From Ch128b sp964527925 (GTDB taxonomy: Bacteria > Bacteroidota > Ignavibacteria > Ch128b), in NCBI GenBank assembly GCA_964527925.1, contig CAZGQO010000001.1, positions 496,001 to 560,000 of the forward strand: 64,000 nt of DNA. Reading direction: 5' to 3'. Each line of letters begins with the position of its first letter. Position 1 is the first letter of the stretch. Position numbers and translations under genes: made by a program. The notes under the pieces were generated by a model that saw nothing but the letters and a program-made list of their open reading frames with translations, ran no database searches and was not told the DNA's origin. Below are positions 1 to 8,895 of the stretch, piece after piece.

Positions 1-744
1 TGTTTTTTTCTGCATTAGATATTTTATCATGAAAAAGATGAAATAAATCAAAACTACAAAGAATGAATAAAAAATCTCTTGAATATGCGCTGAAAGTAAT
101 TGAATATGAATGACTGCAATTAAAAGTATGAAATCAAAAAATGTTAGTTTCGATTGTAAACGCTCGAGTGCCAAGAAGATAAGTGGAATCATGCAGAGAG
201 TTAACATTTTCGTGTTGTGACCAATAGGAATAAAAATTATCATACCAGTAGAAAAACTCACACCAATACTTGCAAAAAGTGAAGTAAGTCGATCAACTTT
301 TTTGTATCTCAAGAAGAGATAAGTTGTAACAGCAAGGATGTAAAAATAAAAAGTTGGTCCTGCGGAAAACTCATTTGTAATTCCTTGGAAGATTGATTCA
401 ATTAAATGAATGATGTAAAGAATTAAATCAAATGATCGTAAATTAATTGATGTGATATATGCAGGCATTCCCATAAAAATGTAGGGATCCCATAAAGGTT
501 GAGTTCCAACTACTCTTGCGTATGCAAGATAATTTTTCATAGCCATTGATGTGGTAATATCACCCGATACAAAAGTTTTTGGACCAAAAAAAACATCACC
601 AAAAAATAAATAAAGCAAGATTAAAGGAATTAAAAGAAACACAAAATCCTGATATTTAACTGGAATAAAATCATCAATTGAAAGATTGGTAAATAAACTT
701 TCCTGTTTTGCTGACCTGCCAGTTTTCTTTTTCGGTTGCTTCAT
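1..744 (-). CDS. YfhO-like multi-pass membrane protein (partial, C-terminus off the window)
   Basis: Open reading frame of 248 codons running off the left edge, so the C-terminus is missing. The start is ATG at 744, preceded by GGAGTAGGAG on the minus strand. The N-terminus is basic (MKQPKKKTGR), followed by a first membrane segment near residues 32-48. A soluble loop then carries SGDITTSMAMKNYLAYAR and PLWDPYIFMGMP, and further hydrophobic segments follow. The pattern 'GD…, then PLW[ND]PY.F.GMP' is the N-terminal hallmark of YfhO/GT-C type bacterial membrane proteins linked to lipid-carrier sugar transfer. It lies 84 bases after the glycosyltransferase gene on the same strand, which fits a glycan or lipid-glycosylation role. 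Family assignment is by motif recall only. The exact substrate cannot be read from the sequence. Confidence 0.7.
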   Translation of the reverse strand, partial: MKQPKKKTGRSAKQESLFTNLSIDDFIPVKYQDFVFLLIPLILLYLFFGDVFFGPKTFVSGDITTSMAMKNYLAYARVVGTQPLWDPYIFMGMPAYITSINLRSFDLILYIIHLIESIFQGITNEFSAGPTFYFYILAVTTYLFLRYKKVDRLTSLFASIGVSFSTGMIIFIPIGHNTKMLTLCMIPLIFLALERLQSKLTFFDFILLIAVIHIQLLSAHIQEIFYSFFVVLIYFIFFMIKYLMQKKT

Positions 745-828
745 TCTCCTACTCCTGATAAAAATTTTTTGATTGAATATTCTATTAAAAATTTTTCAGA
801 TTCTGGTTTTCAATATAATCATCACAAA

Positions 829-2139
829 TTATTTAATGGAATGAATTATTTGAAGAAGACTTTCTGTCAATTTTTCGCGAGTAAATTTCATTCGCTCTGG
901 TGAATCAAATTTTTTCAATTCATTGTTTTTCCATTGGTTGAATAGAAGAATAATCAATTTTTTCATCTCATCTTTTTTATCATAATCAATTGCAGTTCCC
1001 TGATTTACATGATTAATCAATTTTGCTGATTCACCATTCTCTGGTCCAATCACAAGCACAAAATTACCTGATGCAATGTATTCAAAAATTTTTCCGGGAA
1101 GAATTTCATTACTCGTTGCAACTCTATTGACTATCATCAATAAGAGATGAGAATTAAAAACCAGATTCAAAACTTCACCATGACTTAAGTAACCATGGTT
1201 AATGAAATTCTTAAAAAATTTTTTTTGAGTGATGAAGTTTTTTATTTCATCGTCCATAACACCTGCAAAATGAAATTCGAAATCTTGACTGAAGTTTGAA
1301 TTTTCTTCTACAAGATCCTCAAGAGCTTCCCAAAGTTTTTCTGGGTTTCTTGTCGAAGGCATGTTACCAGTATAGGTTATTATAAATTTCTGTTGATTTA
1401 TTAATTCAATTTTTTTGAAATCATCAGGATCAAATCCATTTGTGAGAACACTGTAATTATTCTGAACATTTTTCGATTTGATGATTTTCAAATATCCTTC
1501 ACTTGCAGCTGTTATGTGATCAGCATTTTTCAATACTATTCTTTCAAGATATGAATCTACTTTTTCAGCAAACTTTGTTCTTTTCATTCCCGAGTAATAG
1601 TCTATATCTGTCCATGGATCTCTGAAATCTGCAATCCATTTTACGCCTGTAAATTTTTTTATTAATAATGCAATCAGATGAGTTGTGTGTGGTGGACCCG
1701 AGCTGATAACAACATCAATTTTATTTGATTTAACCACTTCAATCCCCTTCTTCACTGCAAATGGCAGCCAGCCAATTTTTGCATCCGGTAGAAATAAATT
1801 TAGACGAACAAACACAGAAAATCTTTCAGCAAGCGATTTGTGATTATCTTTGATAAATGCAACAGGAATTTTCTCGTCTGGCTTTCGTCCCGTTATTTTT
1901 CTGTAAATTCCAAATGGTGTCCAGTACTTTGTTCTAAAAATTTTTGTTTCTGATGGAATTTTGTCCATCAAAGAATAATCGAGATCGGGATAATCAACTT
2001 TATCAACTGTTAAAACAAATGTTTGATTTCCGAATTTATCTAAATATTTCAAAAACTTTATAATTCTCTGTGTAGCTGCACCAGCAGCTGGTGGAAAATT
2101 GTATACAACAAAAAGAATATCCTTTCCTTCCATTTCCAT
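829..2139 (-). CDS. Glycosyltransferase, GT4-like (GT-B fold)
   Basis: Predicted cytoplasmic glycosyltransferase of about 436 residues. The N-terminal Rossmann half begins DILFVVYNFPPAAGAATQR, which carries the loop typical of GT4 enzymes that remodel surface glycans. SSGPPHTTHLIALL (about residues 146-159) and KWIADFRDPWTDIDYY (about 167-182) are characteristic of a Bacteroidota-wide subfamily. The C-terminal half has ITYTGNMPSTRNPEKLWEAL and the late acidic donor-binding region around LPGKIFEYIASGNFVL. A TTG start at 2154 is possible, but ATG at 2139 (or 2133) is preferred. None has a clear Shine-Dalgarno. It follows the glycan operon after a 183-base gap and precedes the YfhO-like gene. 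Donor and acceptor sugars are unknown. Confidence 0.85.
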   Translation of the reverse strand: MEMEGKDILFVVYNFPPAAGAATQRIIKFLKYLDKFGNQTFVLTVDKVDYPDLDYSLMDKIPSETKIFRTKYWTPFGIYRKITGRKPDEKIPVAFIKDNHKSLAERFSVFVRLNLFLPDAKIGWLPFAVKKGIEVVKSNKIDVVISSGPPHTTHLIALLIKKFTGVKWIADFRDPWTDIDYYSGMKRTKFAEKVDSYLERIVLKNADHITAASEGYLKIIKSKNVQNNYSVLTNGFDPDDFKKIELINQQKFIITYTGNMPSTRNPEKLWEALEDLVEENSNFSQDFEFHFAGVMDDEIKNFITQKKFFKNFINHGYLSHGEVLNLVFNSHLLLMIVNRVATSNEILPGKIFEYIASGNFVLVIGPENGESAKLINHVNQGTAIDYDKKDEMKKLIILLFNQWKNNELKKFDSPERMKFTREKLTESLLQIIHSIK

Positions 2140-2322
2140 TAAAAATTTATTCAAAATTAAAAGGATTTAATTAAAATCGAATTTTAAGTCCAAATATTAA
2201 CTCCACAGTTTTCTATTAGATTTTGTAAGATAAATTTTAGATAAAGGTTGTCATTTCAAAAAAACCAAACTTTTTTATTGATGGAGAAGCTGAATGAAGT
2301 AAATTATATCCTTCTACTTTTT

Positions 2323-3108
2323 TCAATAATCCAGTAAAAGATCAGCAATAGAATTTAAGACAAAGGTTGGCTTTATAGATGACGAATTCAGCTGTTCTCG
2401 TTTTGTCACGCCTGAAAGTACAAGTGCCGAATCGATGTTGTTATTGTTAGCAAGAAGAATATCTGTTTCAAGTCTATCGCCAACTAAAATGCATTTTGAT
2501 CTTTCGAGATTTAACCGATTTAAAATTTCATTCGCAATTAACTCAGAAGGTTTCCCAAAATTTAATTCGAGTTTACGATTGGTTAGATTTTCGAGTATCT
2601 GAATTGTGTAACCTGCATCAAGAATTTCTCCATTTTCAACTGGACAGGTGTAATCGATATTTGCGGCGAAAAATTTTGCACCATTTTCAAGCGCCCTTTG
2701 AGCTATGTGAATTTTTTTGAAATTCAATGTTCTATCCAGAGTCACCAGAACAATATCCACTTTATGATTTGCCAGTTTAATTCCGTTTCTTTTCAAATAG
2801 TTCAGAAAAACTTTTTCTCCAATTACAAAAACTTTTGCATTTGAAAAATTTCTCAAAATGAAATTCCTGGTCACTTCAGCTGAAGTAATTATTTGGTTTA
2901 CAGAACACTCAATTTTAAATGAATTTAATTTTCTCTTATAGGAATGTTTTGTTAAAGTGGTTCTATTCGAAACAAAAACATACTTCTTATTAAGGAGTTT
3001 TAATTTTTTGAACAGATGTTGAGCGGAATCAATTAATTTTGATTCACGATAAATTGTCCCATCAAGATCAAAAATGAATCCTTCGTACTTTTGAAGAATT
3101 TGATTCAC
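2323..3108 (-). CDS. HAD-superfamily phosphatase, NagD/class IIA type
   Basis: A 261-residue hydrolase of the haloacid dehalogenase superfamily, probably removing phosphate from a small phosphorylated metabolite. Motif I is FDLDGT (nucleophile Asp14, acid/base Asp16). Motif II lies in VFVSNRTT (about 44-51), motif III lysine in FGKPSE (Lys186), and motif IV in GDRLETD (210-216). The order, and a large cap inserted between motifs II and III, match the NagD/4-nitrophenylphosphatase class IIA. The start is GTG at 3108, two bases downstream of the stop of the rfbD-like gene, so it is translated with the operon. The position at the end of a nucleotide-sugar operon suggests a sugar-phosphate substrate, but that is inference. 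Confidence 0.85.
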   Translation of the reverse strand: MNQILQKYEGFIFDLDGTIYRESKLIDSAQHLFKKLKLLNKKYVFVSNRTTLTKHSYKRKLNSFKIECSVNQIITSAEVTRNFILRNFSNAKVFVIGEKVFLNYLKRNGIKLANHKVDIVLVTLDRTLNFKKIHIAQRALENGAKFFAANIDYTCPVENGEILDAGYTIQILENLTNRKLELNFGKPSELIANEILNRLNLERSKCILVGDRLETDILLANNNNIDSALVLSGVTKREQLNSSSIKPTFVLNSIADLLLDY

Positions 3109-3110
3109 TT

Positions 3111-4019
3111 TCAGTATCCCAATTTCGATTTAATATCGTGAAGATTTTCTTCAATGGTGTGTGGTTTGTAACCCAACTCAGCCTGAGCTTTCAAGTTAAG
3201 TAATCCCCCACGGAGCGGTCTTCTCGCTTTCTGATTTAACTGGTCTGTTGTAATTGGATTTATTAAACTACTATCGAGGGAAAAAACTTCAGAAATTTTT
3301 ACAGCAAAATCGTAGCGGCTTAAATATTCCAACCCACCAATGTTGTAGACTCCACTTTTTCTTTTCTCAACGGCAAGTGAAATTCCATTTACGAGGTCAT
3401 CGACATAAGTTGGATTGTTAAACTGGTCAGTCACAACATTAATTGTTTTGTTATTAGAAAGATTTTCCACAACCCATTCAACAAAATTTTTTTTTATACC
3501 CTTTTGAACTCCATAAAGAACATTTGTTCTGATGATAAGATATTCTATTCCACCAATTTTAATTTCATTTTCACTGGCTAACTTTGTCCTTCCATAATAT
3601 GAAATTGGATTTGGTTTATCATCTTCGTGGTAGGGACCGTTTTGACCATCAAAGATGAAATCCGTAGAAAGATGAACTAATTTTGCATCAACTATTCGAC
3701 AACCCTCAACAAGATGTTTTACGCCATTCACATTAATATTCCATGCAAGTGAACGATTTACTTCACAGCCATCAACATCAGTATAAGCTGCCGCATTGAT
3801 TATAATATCAGGGAAAAAGTCGAGAAAGATTTTTTTTACTTCATTTCTCTGAGTAATATCAATTTTAGAGTAACTAAAATTTGAATTTCCAATAAAAGAA
3901 TCTTCAATTGAACAAAGATGAAGTTCAAGATCATTCCTTTTTAGGTAGTATTCTACCAATGCCTGTCCAATCAATCCATTACAACCAAAAATTAAAATTC
4001 TTTTTTTGATTAAACTCAT
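3111..4019 (-). CDS. rfbD: dTDP-4-dehydrorhamnose reductase-like SDR (RfbD family)
   Basis: A 302-residue extended short-chain dehydrogenase. The NAD(P)-binding glycine motif is FGCNGLIGQ (residues 11-19), NAAAYTDVDGCE is at 75-86, STDFIFDG at 118-125, and the catalytic YGRTK has Tyr142 and Lys146. These are the signatures of RfbD/RmlD, which makes dTDP-L-rhamnose from dTDP-4-keto-rhamnose. The start is placed at ATG 4019, because AAGGAG lies just upstream. A TTG-type extension to 4037 would add MFLKEF. No rmlA, rmlB or rmlC is in the window, so the substrate could instead be another 4-keto sugar nucleotide. It is flanked by the PfkB kinase (30 bases upstream) and the HAD phosphatase (2 bases downstream). 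Confidence 0.82.
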   Translation of the reverse strand: MSLIKKRILIFGCNGLIGQALVEYYLKRNDLELHLCSIEDSFIGNSNFSYSKIDITQRNEVKKIFLDFFPDIIINAAAYTDVDGCEVNRSLAWNINVNGVKHLVEGCRIVDAKLVHLSTDFIFDGQNGPYHEDDKPNPISYYGRTKLASENEIKIGGIEYLIIRTNVLYGVQKGIKKNFVEWVVENLSNNKTINVVTDQFNNPTYVDDLVNGISLAVEKRKSGVYNIGGLEYLSRYDFAVKISEVFSLDSSLINPITTDQLNQKARRPLRGGLLNLKAQAELGYKPHTIEENLHDIKSKLGY

Positions 4020-4049
4020 AAACTCCTTCAAAAACAAATTTGTTAGTAA

Positions 4050-4952
4050 CTAAACATTTTTATCGATTGTCCAATTCAACAAATCATCGATGGAGTCAAA
4101 TTCTATCCTCAATGATGAAATACGAACTGCCTCGCTTAAACAAAACTCAATTTGTTCGTTGCTAAAATACTTGTAAGAGAAAACAGCACCAAATATATCG
4201 CCGCATCCAACATTTGATTTAAATTTTAATCCACTAACTGGATTACTTGATATTTTTTTAATTTCCTCATTCTCTTTGAAATACGATGTTGCACCTTCTT
4301 TTCCTCGAGTTATGTTAACAACTTTGCAGCCAGCTTTTATCGCGATATTTGCAAATTCTTCTTCAGTCAATTTAACTGGTGGAATTGATTCTCTTTCGAA
4401 TTCATTCATTTGAATTACATCACAGTTTGAAATCCAATCAATCCAATTCTCTAATGGTCTGTAAAATCTTTTTCCATTATCATCAATTCCTCTTGTTAAG
4501 GTATGAAAGTCAAAATAAATTTTTCCAGTAAAATTTCTTTTGATAAAGATTAAATCTTCCAACTCGATTTCAAATCCGCTAATCATATTGATGTAAAAAT
4601 TTGAATCAGCTGGAATGATGTTTAATAATTTTTCTACAGGAATTTTTGACTGTTTTTTCTGATAACATTCGAAATGAAGATTCTCTCCTTCGAAGAAAAG
4701 ATGAACAATATTGATTTTAGAATTTGATTTCTCGATAAAGTTGAAATTAAAATTCTTCTTTTGAAAAAGTGGTTGAAAATAATCTTGATAATGCTGTGAG
4801 TTTATCGAGAAGAATGGAATTATCTCATCTTTTTCTTCAGTAATCAATGAAAATCCAATCAAACTATAAATTATTCCACCATAGGATTTTATTTCTTTAT
4901 CGCCCTTATGAATGATATCAAGACAAGGATGACCCAGAACTACTATTCGCAT
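4050..4952 (-). CDS. PfkB-family sugar/nucleoside kinase-like protein
   Basis: A 300-residue ribokinase-fold protein. The N-terminus MRIVVLGHPCLDIIHKGD and a GG at 25-26 fit the substrate lid region. VVNITRGKEGATSYF (211-225) is the ATP-binding strand and turn, and NVGCGDIFGAVF (247-258) is the anion hole and catalytic loop with Asp252 as base. The family consensus is GAGD, so Cys250 replaces Ala. The start is ATG 4952 (GGAG 8-9 bases upstream) rather than TTG 4955. It lies 18 bases after the heparinase-like gene within the glycan operon. The substrate is unknown. Members in glycan operons may phosphorylate a free sugar salvaged from surface polymer, which is an inference here. Confidence 0.75.
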   Translation of the reverse strand: MRIVVLGHPCLDIIHKGDKEIKSYGGIIYSLIGFSLITEEKDEIIPFFSINSQHYQDYFQPLFQKKNFNFNFIEKSNSKINIVHLFFEGENLHFECYQKKQSKIPVEKLLNIIPADSNFYINMISGFEIELEDLIFIKRNFTGKIYFDFHTLTRGIDDNGKRFYRPLENWIDWISNCDVIQMNEFERESIPPVKLTEEEFANIAIKAGCKVVNITRGKEGATSYFKENEEIKKISSNPVSGLKFKSNVGCGDIFGAVFSYKYFSNEQIEFCLSEAVRISSLRIEFDSIDDLLNWTIDKNV

Positions 4953-4970
4953 CAAGAAAACTCCAGCAAA

Positions 4971-6920
4971 TTATATAATTGCGGAAATTAATGTTTGAAT
5001 CTCAAAAGAATCATCTATTTCCAATTCCCCAGAAATGTGAATTCGTTTGTTTTTATTTAGCTTACCATAACTTTCTGAGTAATAATAATCTTCAATTACA
5101 ATTTTGAAATTATCAGCGCAATTGAATAATATTTTAATTGAAGATGAATCACGGGTCAGTATAAATTCGTTCTTATTCATTTTTTCTAATAAAACTTCGG
5201 GATGAAAATGAAAGAATAAATCAACTTGATGTTTACCATTACCATAAATTTTATCGATAACCAATAGCGAGTCTTCTTTTCTGTTCAGTGTAATTGTTCT
5301 CTCAACTGTTACTGGATTAATTAATCTTTCATAAGCATGATGTTGAACAGTGATTGTATTGATTGAATTATCATTCAACTCTAAAAACTTTACCTCTGGA
5401 TTTGTTGCGTCATTTGTAATCCTGAAAAGATTTAAGAACTCAGCAATTTCTTTTTCGTCAATCACGATTGTATTGTGAGAAGAAGTCGATCTCAAAAGTT
5501 GACGCATTTCTGGGTCAGGAGTATAAACATAAGTTCCTGAATCGACAATGAATCTTTTATTTCTGTAAGCCAGTTCAAAACTCAAAATATCATTATGACC
5601 ATGTCCACCCCAGCCATTCATTCCGATATCGCCAGCATCAAAAAACACGAAGAAGTTATTCGATCTCAAAATGTAAAACCCGCCTTGTGGAAATGCTTTT
5701 GAATAGATATCAATTTCAGGATTTTGGATTTTATTGAATTTTGAATTTCCATTTGCACCAAGTAAGAAGAGGGCATCTACAGAAATTTTTTCAGATTTAA
5801 ACTTCAGTTTTCCATCATTAAAAAGAATCGATCCTATTGTTAATAAATTTCTCATTTCACTAATTTTTTCAATCAGAGAAAATTTTAATACTCTTCCATC
5901 ATCGCAATCACCAACATTTGGCACTTCATCATCCAGTAAAAACTCGGAAATAAAATGAAACATTCTGTGCAGTCTTTGTTTGAAAGAATCAGTAAAATTG
6001 ATTCCGAGTTTTAATCCAGCAATGAAAGAAAGAGTAAAAATTTCAGTAACAAGCCGTTGATAGTAAGTTGATTTCTCGTAATCAACTCCATCTTCGTAGA
6101 CTTGAATTAAAATTTCTTTTTCCAGTTCTGTCTTAGCAAAATAAAACCATCTTTTTCCAAAAGAATGATTGAAAAAGAATGCACCAATCCAGATTAGTCC
6201 CATCAAATCACTTAAGTAATGATTACCATTTCGTCGTCCGTATTCAAGATTGTTCCTTATAAAAATGCCGTTTTGGTAAAGTGAATAAAAAATTTTTTGT
6301 TTAATCTCTTCAGTGAAATAAGATGAGTTTTTAAAGATTTGAAGTGAAAGAATCCAGTTAACTGATTTTATTGCAACTTCCATTGCACAATTCCAGTTGA
6401 CGCCATAGCAGAAAGGATTTTCATCAATCCAATCATTGATTAGTTCAAAAAATTTTTTAGAATATTTTTCATCACCATTGATAATGTAAGCTTTAGCTAA
6501 CCAGAGTGCTTGATGAAAACGACTTAATTCCCATGGAACTTTGATGTCGCTTTTATTGATTGATTGTTTTGAATTAATCTCTGTGTAAAACTTTTTTTCG
6601 TAGATTCTGCCTGACTTAAAATCCTGATGCCAATTAATCTTCTCACCGAGATGAACAAGTTCGGATCCGAGTGTATGGAAATAATTGTTGATAACCAGTT
6701 CAGCTTCATTAATTATCCTGTCTCTAAAATCAATTTGAAGAAGAATGTTTCTAAAATCTTCGCTGTGAAAATTGTTTGAATGAAAGAAAAAGTTAGGTTC
6801 AAAAGATTTAAACTTTTTGTATAAACCAGATTTAAATCTAAGAATGAAAATCGGTTTCAAAAGAAAGTGATTATAAACAATAAAAAAAATTTGTTTGAAT
6901 TTTCTCATGGTTGATTTCAT
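4971..6920 (-). CDS. Heparinase II/III family protein (polysaccharide lyase-like)
   Basis: A 649-residue protein with an alpha/alpha-toroid N-terminal half (about residues 100-390; for example WHQDFKSGR and NGNHYLSDLMGLIWIG) and a beta-sandwich C-terminal half. The latter includes GWGGHGHNDILSFELAYRNK and VDSGTYVYTPDPEMRQLLR…SSHNTIVID, hallmarks of the heparinase II/III module (Pfam-type hepII_III). No signal peptide is apparent beyond a basic, moderately hydrophobic N-terminus (FFIVYNHFLLKPIFILRF), so it may be anchored or cytoplasmic. The start ATG overlaps the methyltransferase stop as ATGA. Such proteins commonly sit in exopolysaccharide operons of Bacteroidota and may trim or epimerise polymer. 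Lyase activity is not demonstrated by sequence alone. Confidence 0.85.
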   Translation of the reverse strand: MKSTMRKFKQIFFIVYNHFLLKPIFILRFKSGLYKKFKSFEPNFFFHSNNFHSEDFRNILLQIDFRDRIINEAELVINNYFHTLGSELVHLGEKINWHQDFKSGRIYEKKFYTEINSKQSINKSDIKVPWELSRFHQALWLAKAYIINGDEKYSKKFFELINDWIDENPFCYGVNWNCAMEVAIKSVNWILSLQIFKNSSYFTEEIKQKIFYSLYQNGIFIRNNLEYGRRNGNHYLSDLMGLIWIGAFFFNHSFGKRWFYFAKTELEKEILIQVYEDGVDYEKSTYYQRLVTEIFTLSFIAGLKLGINFTDSFKQRLHRMFHFISEFLLDDEVPNVGDCDDGRVLKFSLIEKISEMRNLLTIGSILFNDGKLKFKSEKISVDALFLLGANGNSKFNKIQNPEIDIYSKAFPQGGFYILRSNNFFVFFDAGDIGMNGWGGHGHNDILSFELAYRNKRFIVDSGTYVYTPDPEMRQLLRSTSSHNTIVIDEKEIAEFLNLFRITNDATNPEVKFLELNDNSINTITVQHHAYERLINPVTVERTITLNRKEDSLLVIDKIYGNGKHQVDLFFHFHPEVLLEKMNKNEFILTRDSSSIKILFNCADNFKIVIEDYYYSESYGKLNKNKRIHISGELEIDDSFEIQTLISAII

Positions 6921-7648
6921 TTTTTAATTCCAATCCAACCCATTCGATGACCGAAAAATTTTGTAACAAAATCATGAAATCTGAACATCACACCCGATAA
7001 GTCTCCAGCACTTGAACAATAAAACAAAGGTTGAATTCCATTCATTTTAAGAATTCCTTTTAATTCCCATGGGAAATAATGATGTTCATAACCAAAAGGA
7101 CTTGTGCCTTTCCTTTGCATCCAGTTGCTTCTCAAATATTTTCCGATGTTTAATTTATTTGGAACAGTAATTATCACATATCCCCCCTTTTTAGTGACTC
7201 TTGAAATTTCACTAAATGCTTTTTTTCGTTTTTGTTTTTCGGGAATATGTTCAAGAGTTGAGAATGAAAATGCAATATCAAAATATTCATCGGGGAAAGG
7301 TAAAGCAGTTGCATCGGCAACTTCAATTCTTATTCGTGAACGATAATTCGGATGAATTTCTTTATCAGCTATCTCATTTGCAACACGAATAATCTCTGGA
7401 GCAATATCAACTGAAACTAATTCTTTTACTTTTGATGCAAAGTAAATCTCATCAATTGGAAAGAATGTCCCAATGTTAAGTACGATTTTGTTTTTCAATC
7501 CATCAGGAATCTTTGAAATCAATCTATAATCAACTTTAAATTTCGATTGGAACATATAATTCCAATCATCTCGAACATCAAAAACATCTTCAGGATTCAA
7601 ATGTTTAGTAAATTTTTCAATGACGAGTTTTTGATCCTTATCTATCAT
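6917..7648 (-). CDS. Class I SAM-dependent methyltransferase
   Basis: A 243-residue methyltransferase. The SAM-binding motif I region is NKIVLNIGTFFPIDE, followed by the acidic end of strand 2 in VSVDIAP. The methyltransferase 11-type post-I region is FDIAFSFSTLEHIPE, with the later strand GGYVIITVPN. The usual GxGxG is degenerate (NIGTFF), although the rest of the fold signature is strong. It shares ATGA overlaps with both neighbours: the flippase upstream and the heparinase-like protein downstream. This indicates translational coupling in the glycan operon. It probably methylates a sugar or a glycan terminus, and the substrate is not determinable here. Confidence 0.82.
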   Translation of the reverse strand: MIDKDQKLVIEKFTKHLNPEDVFDVRDDWNYMFQSKFKVDYRLISKIPDGLKNKIVLNIGTFFPIDEIYFASKVKELVSVDIAPEIIRVANEIADKEIHPNYRSRIRIEVADATALPFPDEYFDIAFSFSTLEHIPEKQKRKKAFSEISRVTKKGGYVIITVPNKLNIGKYLRSNWMQRKGTSPFGYEHHYFPWELKGILKMNGIQPLFYCSSAGDLSGVMFRFHDFVTKFFGHRMGWIGIKK

Positions 7649-8895
7649 ACATTTCCCTTCAATGATTTAAGATAATAATAGTGATAAGAAATATAATTCA
7701 ACATCAAAGAAACTAATGTTGCCAGAGCAGCACCCATTGAACCATATCGAGGAATTAAGAGTAAATTCAAAAAAATTGTATAAATAGAAAATGTAATCGT
7801 GATTCTTAAAATATAATCACCCTTCCCCTTCGCACTCAAATAAAAATTATATGGTTGAAATGCACCCATAAAAATGTTTGCAATCACTAATGGAAGATTT
7901 AATGGAACAGCTTCTGAATATTTTTTTGAAAAGAATAGTTCCAGAACAAATCCACCAATTAGAAGATAAACCAAACTGCTTCCAATGAGCCAGATAAAAT
8001 TTATCACAAATACTCGTTTGGGAATTTTTTCCTGATGAGCAAATCCTTTGAATAACGATGTGCAAAGAGATCTCGAAAAAACCGAAATAGGTGTGGTAAA
8101 GAAATTTATCAAAGAATAATTCGCTACTTCAATCTCCTTCACAAAATATTGAATCAGCAAAATATTTGATTGATAACCCAGCATTCCAGCAACTCTTCCA
8201 ATATAAACTTTAAAGCCATAGCTCTTAGTTTCTTTAAAAATCTCACTTAAATTTTTTTTGATGTTTGAAAATTCGGGTTTTGAAATAATAACAGTAATAA
8301 ATGTCGCAACGAAAAATGAAAAAACATAAAGAAGCGATGTTGTTGTCAGATTAAATAATCCAAGTAAGAAAAAAATTCCAATGAAGATAAAATAAAATAA
8401 TCTTGGCAAAAGAAAATAAAGAGAAAGCTTAAGAACTTCGTTACTCCCCTGAAATATCAACTGAATTAAAAACTGAAATGGAAATGCAATTGATGGAATT
8501 AATCCTATAAGTATTAAAAACTTCACATTTGAATTGAATATATCATCTATTAAAAATGAGATGAACAAAAGTACAATCACAAAAAAAATCGAAATCACAA
8601 AACCAATTATGTAAAGCGTTCCAATTAATTCGCGTTCTTTTCTGTAATCTCTTTCAACAGCAATTAATCTTGAACCAGCGGAGTAATAACCAAACTCAAA
8701 AATAAGTGCGACAATCGAGAGAACCTGAATATAAAAATTTAGAGTTCCAAACTCTGCTTTTGTTAGTAATCTTGTATTGAGAATTGTAAATAGAACACCA
8801 AAAACCATCGCACCAATTTGTGATAGATAAAGTGCAATAGTTTGTTTAGCTGTTTTTGTGAGATTAAACAAGTTGATTTTAGATAAATAGTCCAT
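7645..8895 (-). CDS. Polysaccharide flippase (Wzx/MATE-like)
   Basis: A 416-residue integral membrane protein with roughly 12 hydrophobic segments and short loops. It begins after a soluble stretch ending NLTKTAKQTIALYLSQIGAM, the usual start of polysaccharide biosynthesis/flippase (Wzx, MOP superfamily) proteins. Further features are FGTLNFYIQVLSIVALIFEFG, typical of the second helix pair, and the late segment YGSMGAALATLVSLML. It would move lipid-linked oligosaccharide across the inner membrane. The start ATG overlaps the asnB stop by one base (TAATG), and the end overlaps the methyltransferase start by four. Family-level call is firm; the transported glycan is unknown. Confidence 0.85.
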   Translation of the reverse strand: MDYLSKINLFNLTKTAKQTIALYLSQIGAMVFGVLFTILNTRLLTKAEFGTLNFYIQVLSIVALIFEFGYYSAGSRLIAVERDYRKERELIGTLYIIGFVISIFFVIVLLFISFLIDDIFNSNVKFLILIGLIPSIAFPFQFLIQLIFQGSNEVLKLSLYFLLPRLFYFIFIGIFFLLGLFNLTTTSLLYVFSFFVATFITVIISKPEFSNIKKNLSEIFKETKSYGFKVYIGRVAGMLGYQSNILLIQYFVKEIEVANYSLINFFTTPISVFSRSLCTSLFKGFAHQEKIPKRVFVINFIWLIGSSLVYLLIGGFVLELFFSKKYSEAVPLNLPLVIANIFMGAFQPYNFYLSAKGKGDYILRITITFSIYTIFLNLLLIPRYGSMGAALATLVSLMLNYISYHYYYLKSLKGNV

